Below are positions 26,855-38,067 of a stretch of 64,000 bases of DNA, in pieces. The notes beneath the pieces are model-generated. The model made no database searches and was not told where the DNA came from. It saw nothing but the letters and a program-made list of their open reading frames with translations. A program made the position numbers and the translations under genes. Origin of the DNA: Symsagittifera roscoffensis (lineage: Eukaryota > Xenacoelomorpha > Acoela > Convolutidae); assembly GCF_963678635.1 (NCBI RefSeq), contig NC_087062.1, positions 25,564,177 to 25,628,176 of the forward strand, read 5' to 3'. Positions within the stretch are counted from its first letter, which is position 1, and every line of letters begins with the position of its first letter.

Positions 26855-28099
26855 TTACAAGTAAAAAATTTCGTCGAAAGTTATTTTGTCATTTATTGTT
26901 CCGAGTACGCAAGCGGCGTTCACAATCTGTATTGCCAGGGAGATTCTCTGTTTTAAAAAGCTGCCTGCTCTGGGTTCCTCAGTGCATATGCTTAGGTTCT
27001 TACAAAGCTTGCTCAAAAAGACTTCTGTGCTGGGGCCGGCCGCGCCCTGAATTTCAAAAGCTAGCGGTTGAAAAAGATATCCATCACTTACAAGATCTTT
27101 ATATTTGTCAATTTTTCGCTCTTCCGCTTCAGCGGCAGCCGTACCAGGGTTACAAACAGACCCGGCATTAATCCTACAAGGAGCTAAGGAGTCTACTACC
27201 GTTACATCCCACAAGAGCTGCTTACCATCAGCCCATGGAACGAGCGTCAAACCGTCTGGTCGCTTCTGATCGGTCCTGTAGAGGTGTCGTGGTTCTAAAA
27301 CAGACGAAATGTGAGTAGATGATAGACTCTGCTTTATAAGGGCATTCAGGTTTGAATGCCTAGAGAATCTCCCTGCACTTTTGAGGCAAAAAAGACCATG
27401 CCAACCATCCTCGGTAACGTCTTTTCCGCGCACGCATTTATGCCGTTCGCATATTTTTGATCCTAATCGAAGTCCTATCGCAATTCTGAGTTGTTTGTTT
27501 GACAGTTTTAACCTTAAATTTTTGCACGGGATGACGTTCAACCATTGGGATCCAAATCTATCTTGGAACGCGTTGAAACTTTTTACTTCCGTTGGTTCGA
27601 GTCGTAAAATCAAGTCTGCAATTTCGCTGTCAAAAATTGGCTCCGTCCAATTTTTTTGGATTTCATTTTCCGGAGCCATTTCAATTTTTCCAAGGTCAAA
27701 CCACCGTTTAAGCGCATCATCATAGGTTCCATCCATATGCTCCAAACCAAAGATTTCGCTCAAGGCATCTTTCGCTCCTACTGCTGAGGCTAAGAAAGCG
27801 GGTAAAGCGAGTAGACGAGCGGAAGAAACACCCAAGCCACCTTTGGCTGCCGGGAGAACTGCTTGTAAAAACTGGTTATCATCCATTTTCACGTTAATGA
27901 CCTTGCATAACGAATTTCTTAGTAATTTATCGTAGCGTTCCAAAAAATCATTTTGCAAAAAACAAGGGCTCATACGCAAAAAATATAGGAGTTTTGGCAT
28001 GCTAAAGCAATTTTTCAGGAGGTAAAAACCATAATGGGCGTCTAGTTTGTCAATGACATCCGAGATTTTTTCAAGTTCCCTAATTTTTTTGTCGAGCAA
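26855..28099 (-). pseudogene. Non-LTR retrotransposon ORF2, C-terminal 414 residues
   Basis: This is the C-terminal part of a LINE-type reverse transcriptase protein, without the catalytic RT core. After the thumb-like region (LLKNCFSMPKLLYFLR, then AVLPAAKGGLGVSSARLLALPAFLAS) comes a Cys/His segment (CERHKCVRG..DGWHGLFC..GRFSRHSNLNALI). A core of RPDGLTL..LLWDVTVVD follows, which looks like a PD-(D/E)XK nuclease-like motif. This arrangement is familiar from many invertebrate predicted proteins. The frame is uninterrupted for 414 codons. It is cut at about 28100, where a plus-strand LINE tail begins, so it is 5'-truncated or was interrupted there. Family assignment within LINEs is uncertain. 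Confidence 0.7.
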
Positions 28100-28106
28100 T
28101 TCTGAT

Positions 28107-28805
28107 ACTATAGTAATTAATGGGCATTATGTAGCCAAAAAATCAGAATGCAAATATTTAGGCCTTATTCTTGATTCAAGTTTATCTTCTCATGCTCAAA
28201 TCAAAACAATTCTCCAAAAAATGGCACAAGGAATTAAAACTATAGATACAATTGGACAACAACTGCCGACATTATCATTAGTTGCCTTGCTTTATTGTCT
28301 TGTTTTATCATTTAGATTACTCAGCAATATTTTTACAACAAATTAATGCTACTTTGATGCTATCTCTAGAGAAACAGTTGAACTGGGCGTTAAAAAGAAC
28401 ATATTTCAGATCGAAATTTAAATCTTCTTCCCTTCTTCGCATTAGCAAATAGTTCATTGGAATCGAGAAAAGAATTGAATTAAAGTGTATAACATACATA
28501 TACCAATATCTTACAAACAAAAAGAAGGCTTTTCAAAATACATTGAGACTACCGACTGCCAATTATAGGCTCAATAAAAGAACGAAACAAATTATTTTTG
28601 ACAAACATTGTTCAACAGCTTCTCTACAAAAATCATTTTTTCATTTGACTTCTAAAAAATGGAATTCACTGCCCATAGTTTTGCGCAATATAGAAAAATC
28701 GAGAACAGGATTCTAGAAAAAATTGAGAGAATTTTACGTGAGTGAATTGAGAAACAATCCAATATGTACAATTACAAATACGTGGCGTGATTTCCGTTTT
28801 TGCTA
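28107..28805 (+). pseudogene. Decayed LINE 3' end (Jockey/CR1-like)
   Basis: Plus-strand translation gives the post-YxDD region of a Jockey/CR1-type reverse transcriptase: SECKYLGLILDSSLS, IKTILQKMAQGI, then after a one-base frame change near 28310 HLDYSAIFLQQIN, and later KKWNSLPIVLRNIEKS. At least two in-frame stops (near 28450 and 28714) and the frame change show it is dead. It is antiparallel to the LINE fragment on its left. Confidence 0.65.
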
Positions 28806-29184
28806 GTTCTATATGTTTCAATTTAGTTTAATTTTCCAGACATTTTTTGAAAGAGAATCTGTATATACTCTGTATATACGCTGTATGTTTGGACTATCTA
28901 TAAAATCGTTTGTAAAGTTTTGATACAGCTCGTTCTTAATTCTTAAAACTGATATTTTTTTAGCATCCGTAACTTCATATATTTTAATCAACCAATTTCT
29001 GAACTGTAACCGAACTTGTTTTGTTTTTTGTTTTGTTTTGTTTTGTTTATTGCTTGTTTTCTGATGTTGTGTTTTTGTTTGATGTAACCAATGAATTTTA
29101 ACCAATATTATTATTTACACTTTGCTATACTGATGCCTCGGCTTTTTACTGTATAGTAATTCAGGTGTTCTTTCTTCTTCAAAA
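28806..29184 (-). pseudogene. Possible 3' stub of the LINE split by element 2
   Basis: On the minus strand, 29184 to about 29113 reads FLKKKEHLNYYTVK and ends in a stop. This fits in frame and orientation after THSTY at the end of the LINE at 56924. It suggests that element 2 landed in that LINE and this is the remainder. No target duplication supports it. The rest of the stretch is AT-rich with a GTTTT-rich run near 29015-29050. Confidence 0.35.
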
Positions 29185-29737
29185 TGCAGATTCGGCAATT
29201 TCGAATTGTTAGCAGCTTACCTTCCGAATTAGCAGTTTTGAGGGATTAAGAGTGTTATTGGAACGATTTATTAGGCTAGAATATTCTGGTATTTTAAATT
29301 TTTACAATTTCGAACGATGACGTCATATTTCTGAGAAACGTCAAAAACGGCCATTTTTGAAGAAATCCAGAATTAGGACAGAACAACAATAGTTGCGACG
29401 GCGATAACAACGATAATAGCGATAAAAAAACAACAACGAGAATTGAGCGATTAGAAGAGTTAGCGGAGACCGCTCCGAGTTGCAACGATCGTGTCGCTAC
29501 AATCGTTGCAAGGCCATTCACAACAACGATGAAGGGTAAAAACAGCTTTCCGGAAAGAAGATAAGGGTGTTAATTCCCCGGATTCAGGAAACCGGAGGGG
29601 TCCTGGGACTTGAACTGAGATCCTTGTACATAAACTATTAGCTTTCCGATTATGTCCTGAATTGAATTTATTTAAAATCTGAATTCATGTTCCGGCGATG
29701 AAAAGCTAGGAATTAGGGAAAAGGGTTGATCCATCTG

Positions 29738-30992
29738 TGCCACTCGGTCATGTTTGGAAGTTTGACCTTGAGCAACGTGGAGAAAACATGATTTTGGGGT
29801 CAAATGGAATTTTTCAAAAATTCGAATGGAGCCTGTCATGCTCAATTTTCTCGCGAAAACTGAAAATCTCAGAAATAAAAGATCAGAACGACAGAATTAC
29901 AATCGCGGGAAAGTGGTCAAAATAAATCAGCGGGAAATTGCTATTCGCAATTTCCGACATCTGAGTAACAGGAGAGTAGAGCTGTCCTATCTTGATACAG
30001 AAAACCGAGTAAACCGAGATTCAGCTGAACCAGAGTGAAGCTTCACTGGGAAGGTGGACAACCGAAGTGTCCATAAGGTCCAGTACCAAAACTTGATTCT
30101 TGAGATAAAACTAGTTCGATTAGGACTTATTGAATCAAACTTAATTCCCCAAATATTCTCGAGTTGCTTACTAAATTAGTTACCTCTAATTCTCGAGTGT
30201 GCTGGTATGTAAGTACCCAATTTAATTTTCTTGAGTGTGTTTTATGATTGTTATGTTGAGATAAGGCGAGTTTTAGGTTGATCCATCTGAAATGGGTCAA
30301 AGTTCCACTGTCTAATAAAAAGTAACTGTGCGGATTGTTCCGACCCTGTTTTTAACGGCGTTCGTGTATTTTGGGTTTTTTCAGACCTAAGTATGGGGAC
30401 GTTCTAATTTTCTAGAGTGGGGGTATTTTGGTAGTGGCCTTTAGGTTGTAACACAATCTCGACGTCCCATGCCTTAAGCGAACCGAATTGGCTCAAACAG
30501 AATGAGGTGAATAGTTTATGTTGGTGGAGAAATGGGGGACGGTGATTGAAGACCTCATGTAATAAGATATGGAATCGAGCATCCCGTCTGCAAGCTATCT
30601 CTCGATTCTAGAGGTCGTGTCGGTACGTGAGTCACTAATTTAAGTTTCTTGAATGTGTTTTATATTGTTATGTTAAGTTAGGAAGAGTTTTTAGGTTGAT
30701 CCATCTGAAAGGTCCACTGTCTAATAAAAATTAACTATACAAAAGGTTACGACCCTGTTTTTGACGGCCTTTGCGTATTATAGGTAATTTGAGTATGGGG
30801 GCGTTCTTATTTTCTAGAGTAGAAGGGGGTATTTTGGTAGTGACCATTAAGCTGTAACGCAAGTGAACAGAATTGGCTCCGACCGTTCGAGGTAGAAAAA
30901 CACAAGAGATAGTGTCCCTGACTCTTGAGCCAATGGTTATAGGGCCTATTCTTCTTAAGCCTCATATGTGACATTAGTAGGCGACTGTTACA
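29738..30992 (+). mobile_element. Nested solo LTR related to the LTR of element 1
   Basis: It starts TGCCACTCGGTCATGTTTGG and ends GACTGTTACA, matching the element 1 LTR throughout. Flanks are ATCTG (29733-29737) and ATCTT (30993-30997), a 5-bp target duplication with one change. The uninterrupted sequence is visible in the 3' LTR at about 56588. It is 1255 bp instead of 902 because of an internal duplication. Solo LTRs arise by recombination between the two LTRs of a full element. Confidence 0.88.
30235..30992 (+). repeat. Internal duplication within the solo LTR
   Basis: The segment with TTTTAGGTTGATCCATCTGA, CACTGTCTAATAAAAA and GGGGGTATTTTGGTAGTG occurs twice, near 30240-30515 and 30650-30870, offset by about 410 bp. 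This gives two poly(A) signals and explains the extra length. Confidence 0.75.
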
Positions 30993-31340
30993 ATCTTCGA
31001 TGGAGATGATGATTTTTATCTACTGAACAAAAACAATAGTAATATAACAAATAGTAGTAGCCCTGTTTTTAGGAGTGACCTCATGGTCTGGGGATACTGA
31101 GACCCAGCCATGAGCTCACCATTTTGCATGTAATTAAGTTAATTTGAGCGTTCTGGTCGAAGCCTGAGAACAGTAACGTTTTTGTCGACCCGATGTTAAA
31201 AAGACCACCAAAAGAACTGGCTTCGGTAGAGACGGTGAAAAGCATTAGAGCTTAGTTTAGACGCTGGCCAGTCGTTTTATAGCTTAGCTTTATTTTCCGT
31301 CGATATGTACTTCCGGGCGAATGTTACATAGATGTTTTTA

Positions 31341-31358
31341 TGGCGCTCCTGGGTGTTA
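31341..31358 (+). other. Candidate primer binding site of element 2
   Basis: TGGCGCTCCTGGGTG lies 12 bases after the LTR, identical to element 1 at 3923. The surrounding leader has diverged, so this conservation is meaningful. Confidence 0.55.
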
Positions 31359-32390
31359 TTCTTTTTTAACATCTTGACCGGCAGAACCGTTAACGAGCAT
31401 TCCGCGCCGAGCGGATGCTCATAATAACGCCCTTAATAAGCGCTAAACGCCGGGGCGGAAGGGTAGTTCGGAACGCGGAAGCCTTCCGGATTACCGTGAA
31501 CAGCTTTTTAATCCAGTTAAGACCAAAAATTCACGTTCCAGGAAGGGTGGGGGGATCAACCGTCCTCTAGTTCCCTGAGAGGTTTGTGGCCAAAAACAAT
31601 TAAAGATATACAAGAAACCAAACAAAAAGTAGTACAAGAAAAACAAAAAACTTTAAAAATAACAGAAAGAACCAAAAACAGTAAAAAAGTAAAAATTCAG
31701 TAGAAATCATCACACCAGACAAGATGTGATCCGACCCTCCAGTTTGTTGTTGATAGATATGTTGTTGTTACAGGCATTTATATCAATCAGGATCGTTACG
31801 ACCATTTTTGTGGCCCATAGTTGAGGCTTGTACTGTAGGGTTATTTGAGTATTTAAGCACGTTAATGCTAATTTGAGCTCAATCCGGAAGGGTCTGCTGA
31901 TTTGCGCTCCATCCGGAAGGGTCACGGGATTAGTGTAGAAGACTGATCCGGCAAGCAGTACAAGGAGTGACAAGAGGAGGATCAACGACAACAACAGTCG
32001 ACTGTTGGGTATCGTTAATATGTTTTGTATCCCTTTTGGTACAAAAAATAAGATAGTAGTATGTGGGGGCTCGACAGTGCTGCACTGTAGTGACCCTTCA
32101 CCGAACTGCGAATTTCCGAGTTAAGCACCTTAATTCGGATATTGAACATACCCGTAGGGTTTTTATTTATAGAATTATTACTTATACAGCCTATATTAGT
32201 ACTCCTATATCGTTTTTCAGTGAAAAACACAGTAAGTGGACCGGTTTTTAGGGTCAAAATAGCGGTATTTTGATCCCCCTAAAAATCGCGATTTTTGAGA
32301 TATAGATATTTTTTGAAACGGAAAAAAAACGCTAAGTAAGTGAATTACATCGCAACTGTGCTAATATAGTAGGTAGAACGGGTTGAGTTT
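31359..32390 (+). other. Leader of element 2 before the tandem units
   Basis: Non-coding. It contains repeated CCGGAAGGGTC motifs (near 31883 and 31912) and AT-rich stretches. Small ORFs on both strands show no family. Confidence 0.5.
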
Positions 32391-35300
32391 AGTTCAGAAG
32401 TGGTTGGAACTATTTTGGTACGAAAAACCCAATTTTCGTGATTTTGATAAAACAGAACCTTTGATAAAATGAGAAATTTTTTTGAAATTTTTGAGTTAGG
32501 ACAGTAAAAATAGTTGTTCGAACAACGTCCACTAGTAAATCGACAGGTTTTTTAACCCGTTTGCCGATAGTCTTCCGGGTTACAGTAAAATCGAACTTAA
32601 CGTGTTTGATTTAGTGGATTCATCAATCCAAAGTTTTTTTGGCAAATTTTTTCAGCTAGAGCGTTTTAGATTGGGTTTTTTGCATTGAAATAGAAGAGTA
32701 TAGGCCTTCTGAGCTCGGATCAATAATGTTTAGGCCGAATAGAACCGAATTGCGAAAAGGTTAGGCGGAACCTATAAGAGAGAAATTTTTTGAGTTTAGA
32801 AAAAAGACGTTTTGGTTAATAATTTTGGAACTACTGGACAGATCCAGTTGATCTTCGTACCATTAGATCAAAAACTAGCTGAGCATACTAATAGAAACAC
32901 CAATTATTCAAAAAAAGAGGCGTGAAAATTTTTTAAAGATTGTTTTAGGCAAATTCACCAATTCGGGAAGGTAGACCCTTCACGTTTTATGAAAATGATT
33001 TTTGGAAAGCCCTTACACCCTACCAAAGGGTAGAAACGATTAAATAAGGCAATTTTACGCTGTTATAGACAAAAAAGGGAAGGCTAAGGGCACCAGAAAA
33101 CCTTAGTCGAGCCGAAATTAGGCTAGCGGTAAGACCCTTCACCGTTAGGATGAAACGTCCAATAAGAGGCTTAACTACAATCCGGAAGGGTCTTGGAAAG
33201 GACGACACACCCTTCCTAGTTGATTCAAACAGCAGAATAGCATCGGAGAACGTATCCGGAAGGGTATAGGTTGGGAATTTAGAAAGCCTCGAAGAAGCTA
33301 TTTTTACAAACTCGGAGGGGTCCCAATTCGGAGGGGTCTAAATTGTTACAAAAACGGAGGGGTCCCAATCCGGAGGGGTCTAATATTTTACGAAAACGGA
33401 GGGGTCCCAATCCGGAGGGGTCTAAACTTTTACAAAACAGGAAGGGTCCCAATCCGGAGGGGTCTGATTTTTGTCAATCGGGAGGGGTCCGATTTTTGCC
33501 AATCCGGAGGGGTATTATTTTGTCAAATTTTAAAAAAGACAACAAAATAGAGAGTGTTTAAGGATATTAGGTTATTAAGAGATAGGCTGGAAACCAGTGA
33601 CTGCACTGGTAACTTGCTTTTCGTAAAAAACCGAATAAAAACAAAACAGGTTTAAACTCGGACATTCGCGACACTAAGTCTGAATTAATCAAGAGTGTGT
33701 AACTCATAAGTGTGGACTCAAATCAAAAACGTTTTTGAGGAAAGTGACTGCCCTGAGGATTTTAGTAGGTCTAGCTCGGGCAGTCCGAAGGCAGATAGGT
33801 AACACAGGACTCGGTGGGTGGAATAGACGCCCACTTGAGAAAATTACTGCCTTCAAGTTTTGTCTGTTTGGTGCAGCACCAAGCAGGGAAAGCTTTTTCT
33901 TTATATACAAGTTCGACTATTGTACTGCGACTGACTAAAAGTACAAAACACATACGTTTTTCATAGAAATATTCTTATTTTGTTTTTTCTACTTTTAAAT
34001 CAATAATATTTGTGCTTGATTGTGTAGTGAGAACACTATCTTTTAAATAGTTTGATATCATCATACTGTGCTAGCTTTACATCTTACAACTAATAATCGA
34101 TTATCGTGAATAAATTGTATATACGTTGTAACGTGATAACATACAAGGATTCGTGGTCACTATCTAATAGAAACTTTTGCAATTTATTGTGTTGTGTTAT
34201 TATTATCAGTAGTCAGTTCAGAAGTGGTTGGAACTATTTTGGTACGAAAAACCCAATTTTCGTGATTTTGATAAAACAGAACCTTTGATAAAATGAGAAT
34301 TTTTTTTGAAATTTTTGAGTTAGGACAGTAAAAATAGTTGTTCGAACAACGTCCACTAGTAAATCGACAGGTTTTTTAACCCGTTTGCCGATAGTCTTCC
34401 GGGTTACAGTGAAATCGAACTTAACGTGTTTGATTTAGTGGATTCATCAATCCAAAGTTTTTCGCAAATTTTTTCAGCTAGAGCGTTTTAGATTGGGTTT
34501 TTTGCATTGAAATAGAAGAGTATAGGCCTTCTGAGCTCGGATCAATAATGTTTAGGCCGAATAGAACAGAATTGCGAAAAGGTTAGGCGGAACCTATAAG
34601 AGAGAAATTTTTTGAGTTTAGAAAAAAGACGTTTTGGTTAATAATTTTGGAACTACTGGACAGATCCAGTTGATCTTCGTACCATTAGATCAAAAACTAG
34701 CTGAGCATACTAATAGAAACACCAATTATTCAAAAAAAGAGGCGTGAAAATTTTTTAAAGATTGTTTTAGGCAAATTCACCAATTCGGGAAGGTAGACCC
34801 TTCACGTTTTATGAAAATGATTTTTGGAAAGCCCTTACACCCTACCAAAGGGTAGAAACGATTAAATAAGGCAATTTTACGCTGTTATAGACAAAAAAGG
34901 GAAGGCTAAGGGCACCAGAAAACCTTAGTCGAGCCGAAATTAGGCTAGCGGTAAGACCCTTCACCGTTAGGATGAAACGTCCAATAAGAGGCTTAACTAC
35001 AATCCGGAAGGGTCTTGGAAAGGACGACACACCCTTCCTAGTTGATTCAAACAGCAGAATAGCATCGGAGAACGTATCCGGAAGGGTATAGGTTGGAAAT
35101 TTAGAAAGCCTCGAAGAAGCTATTTTTACAAACTCGGAGGGGTCCCAATTCGGAGGGGTCTAAATTGTTACAAAAACGGAGGGGTCCCAATCCGGAGGGG
35201 TCTAATATTTTACGAAAACGGAGGGGTCCCAATCCGGAGGGGTCTAAACTTTTACAAAACAGGAAGGGTCCCAATCCGGAGGGGTCTGATTTTTGTCAAT

Positions 35301-37858
35301 CGGGAGGGGTCCGATTTTTGCCAATCCGGAGGGGTATTATTTTGTCAAATTTTAAAAAAGACAACAAAATAGAGAGTGTTTAAGGATATTAGGTTATTAA
35401 GAGATAGGCTGGAAACCAGTGACTGCACTGGTAACTTGCTTTTCGTAAAAAACCGAATAAAAACAAAACAGGTTTAAACTCGGACATTTGCGACACTAAG
35501 TCTGAATTAATCAAGAGTGTGTAACTCATAAGTGTGGACTCAAATCAAAAACGTTTTTGAGGAAAGTGACTGCCCTGAGGATTTTAGTAGGTCTAGCTCG
35601 GGCAGTCCGAAGGCAGATAGGTAACACAGGACTCGGTGGGTGGAATAGACGCCCACTTGAGAAAATTACTGCCTTCAAGTTTTGTCTGTTTGGTGCAGCA
35701 CCAAGCAGGGAAAGCTTTTTCTTTATATACAAGTTCGACTATTGTACTGCGACTGACTAAAAGTACAAAACACATACGTTTTTCATAGAAATATTCTTAT
35801 TTTGTTTTTTCTAGTTTTAAATCAATAATATTTGTGCTTGATTGTGTAGTGAGAACACTATCTTTTAAATAGTTTGATATCATCATACTGTGCTAGCTTT
35901 ACATCTTACAACTAATAATCGATTATTGTGAATAAATTGTATATACGATGTAACGTGATAACATACAAGGATTCGTGGTCACTATCTAATAGAAACTTTT
36001 GCAATTTATTGTGTTGTGTTATTATTATCAGTAGTCAGTTCAGAAGTGGTTGGAACTATTTTGGTACGAAAAACCCAATTTTCGTGATTTTGATAAAACA
36101 GAACCTTTGATAAAATGAGAAATTTTTTTGAAATTTTTGAGTTAGGACAGTAAAAATAGTTGTTCGAACAACGTCCACTAGTAAATCGACAGGTTTTTTA
36201 ACCCGTTTGCCGATAGCCTTCCGGGTTACAGTGAAATCGAACTTAACGTGTTTGATTTAGTGGATTCATCAATCCAAAGTTTTTCGCAAATTTTTTCAGC
36301 TAGAGCGTTTTAGATTGGGTTTTTTGCATTGAAATAGAAGAATATAGGCCTTCTGAGCTCGGATCAATAATGTTTAGGCCGAATAGAACAGAATTGCGAA
36401 AAGGTTAGGCGGAACCTATAAGAGAGAAACTTTTTGAGTTTAGAAAAAAGACGTTTTGGTTAATAATTTTGGAACTACTGGACAGATCCAGTTGATCTTT
36501 GTACCATTAGATCAAAAACTAGCTGAGCATACTAATAGAAACACCAATTATTCAAAAAAAGTGGCGTGAAAATTTTTTAAAGATTGTTTTAGGCAAATTC
36601 ACCAATTCGGGAAGGTAGACCCTTCACGTTTTATGAAAATGATTTTTGGAAAGCCCTTACACCCTACCAAAGGGTAGAAACGATTAAATAACGCAATTTT
36701 ACGCTGTTATAGACAAAAAAGGGAAGGCTAAGGGCACCAGAAAACCTTAGTCGAGCCGAAATTAGGCTAGCGGTAAGACCCTTCACCGTTAGGATGAAAC
36801 GTCCAATAAGAGGCTTAACTACAATCCGGAAGGGTCTTGGAAAGGACGACACACCCTTCCTAGTTGATTCAAACAGTAGAATAGCATCGGAGAACGTATC
36901 CGGAAGGGTATAGGTTGGAAATTTAGAAAGCCTCGAAGAAGCTATTTTTACAAACTCGGAGGGGTCCCAATTCGGAGGGGTCTAAATTGTTACAAAAACG
37001 GAGGGGTCCCAATCCGGAGAGGTCTAATATTTTACGAAAACGGAGGGGTCCCAATCCGTAGGGGTCTAAACTTTTACAAAACAGGAAGGGTCCCAATCCG
37101 GAGGGGTCTGATTTTTGTCAATCGGGAGGGGTCCGATTTTTGCCAATCCGGAGGGGTATTATTTTGTCAAATTTTAAAAAAGACAACAAAATAGAGAGTG
37201 TTTAAGGATATTAGGTTATTAAGAGATAGGCTGGAAACCAGTGACTGCACTGGTAACTTGCTTTTCGTAAAAAACCGAATAAAAACAAAACAGGTTTAAA
37301 CTCGGACATTCGCGACACTAAGTCTGAATTAATCAAGAGTGTGTAACTCATAAGTGTGGACTCAAATCAAAAACGTTTTTGAGGAAAGTGACTGCCCTGA
37401 GGATTTTAGTAGGTCTAGCTCGGGCAGTCCGAAGGCAGATAGGTAACACAGGACTCGGTGGGTGGAATAGACGCCCACTTGAGAAAATTACTGCCTTCAA
37501 GTTTTGTCTGTTTGGTGCAGCACCAAGCAGGGAAAGCTTTTTCTTTATATACAAGTTCGACTATTGTACTGCGACTGACTAAAAGTACAAAACACATACG
37601 TTTTTCATAGAAATATTCTTATTTTGTTTTTTCTACTTTTAAATCAATAATATTTGTGCTTGATTGTGTAGTGAGAACACTATCTTTTAAATAGTTTGAT
37701 ATAATCATACGGTGCTAGCTTTACATCTTACAACTAATAATCGATTATTGTGAATAAATTGTATATACGTTGTAACGTGATAACATACAAGGATTCGTGG
37801 TCACTATCTAATAGAAACTTTTGCAATTTATTGTGTTGTGTTATTATTATCAGTAGTC
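32391..37858 (+). repeat. Three tandem units of about 1.82 kb
   Basis: Units begin at 32391, 34215 and 36037 with AGTTCAGAAGTGGTTGG and are nearly identical, with scattered substitutions and one- or two-base indels. Identical small ORFs therefore recur at 1822-bp spacing and should not be annotated as genes. High identity between units in an otherwise decayed element suggests recent amplification or homogenisation. The units lie in the 5' leader, before gag. Confidence 0.95.
33313..33520 (+). repeat. CGGAGGGGTC minisatellite within each tandem unit
   Basis: About ten copies of CGGAGGGGTC or CGGAAGGGTC are spaced 14-30 bases apart (CGGAGGGGTCCCAATCCGGA is typical). It is repeated in the other units near 35135-35340 and 36955-37165. 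The same motif occurs singly in the 5' LTR of element 2 near 29594-29604. Confidence 0.8.
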
Positions 37859-38067
37859 AGATCAAAAGGACACTAGCAATCGAATTAAGTGTATAAGCAG
37901 TTAGAAGTGGTAAATTGAATTTGAGTCTAGACAAGTCAAGGATACCTAAACTAGGTGATAGCTCCAGGAAATTCATACCTGAGAAGCAGAGAAAAGCAAG
38001 GACCGACCCTTTTGTGGAAAGGATCACAAGAACCCGGACCGACAATGGGGAGACGGTTTCAGGCAGA

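Larger units (their letters stand above)
29185..31328 (+). repeat. 5' LTR of element 2, split by a solo LTR
   Basis: The LTR runs 29185-29737 and resumes at 30998 after the nested insertion and its duplicated target. The two parts together (about 884 bp) match 56063-56923, with substitutions and small indels. Its 3' end and the following primer-binding block resemble those of element 1, but its first half does not. Confidence 0.85.

Noticed and set aside
28818-29105. 95-residue minus-strand ORF
   Set aside because: Low-complexity Lys/Gln/Thr-rich start from a GTTTT run and no family; more likely non-coding LINE tail.
32950-37600. Small ORFs that recur identically three times (for example at 33020, 34842 and 36664 on the minus strand)
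   Set aside because: They repeat only because the 1.82-kb unit is triplicated. They show no family and overlap on opposite strands.
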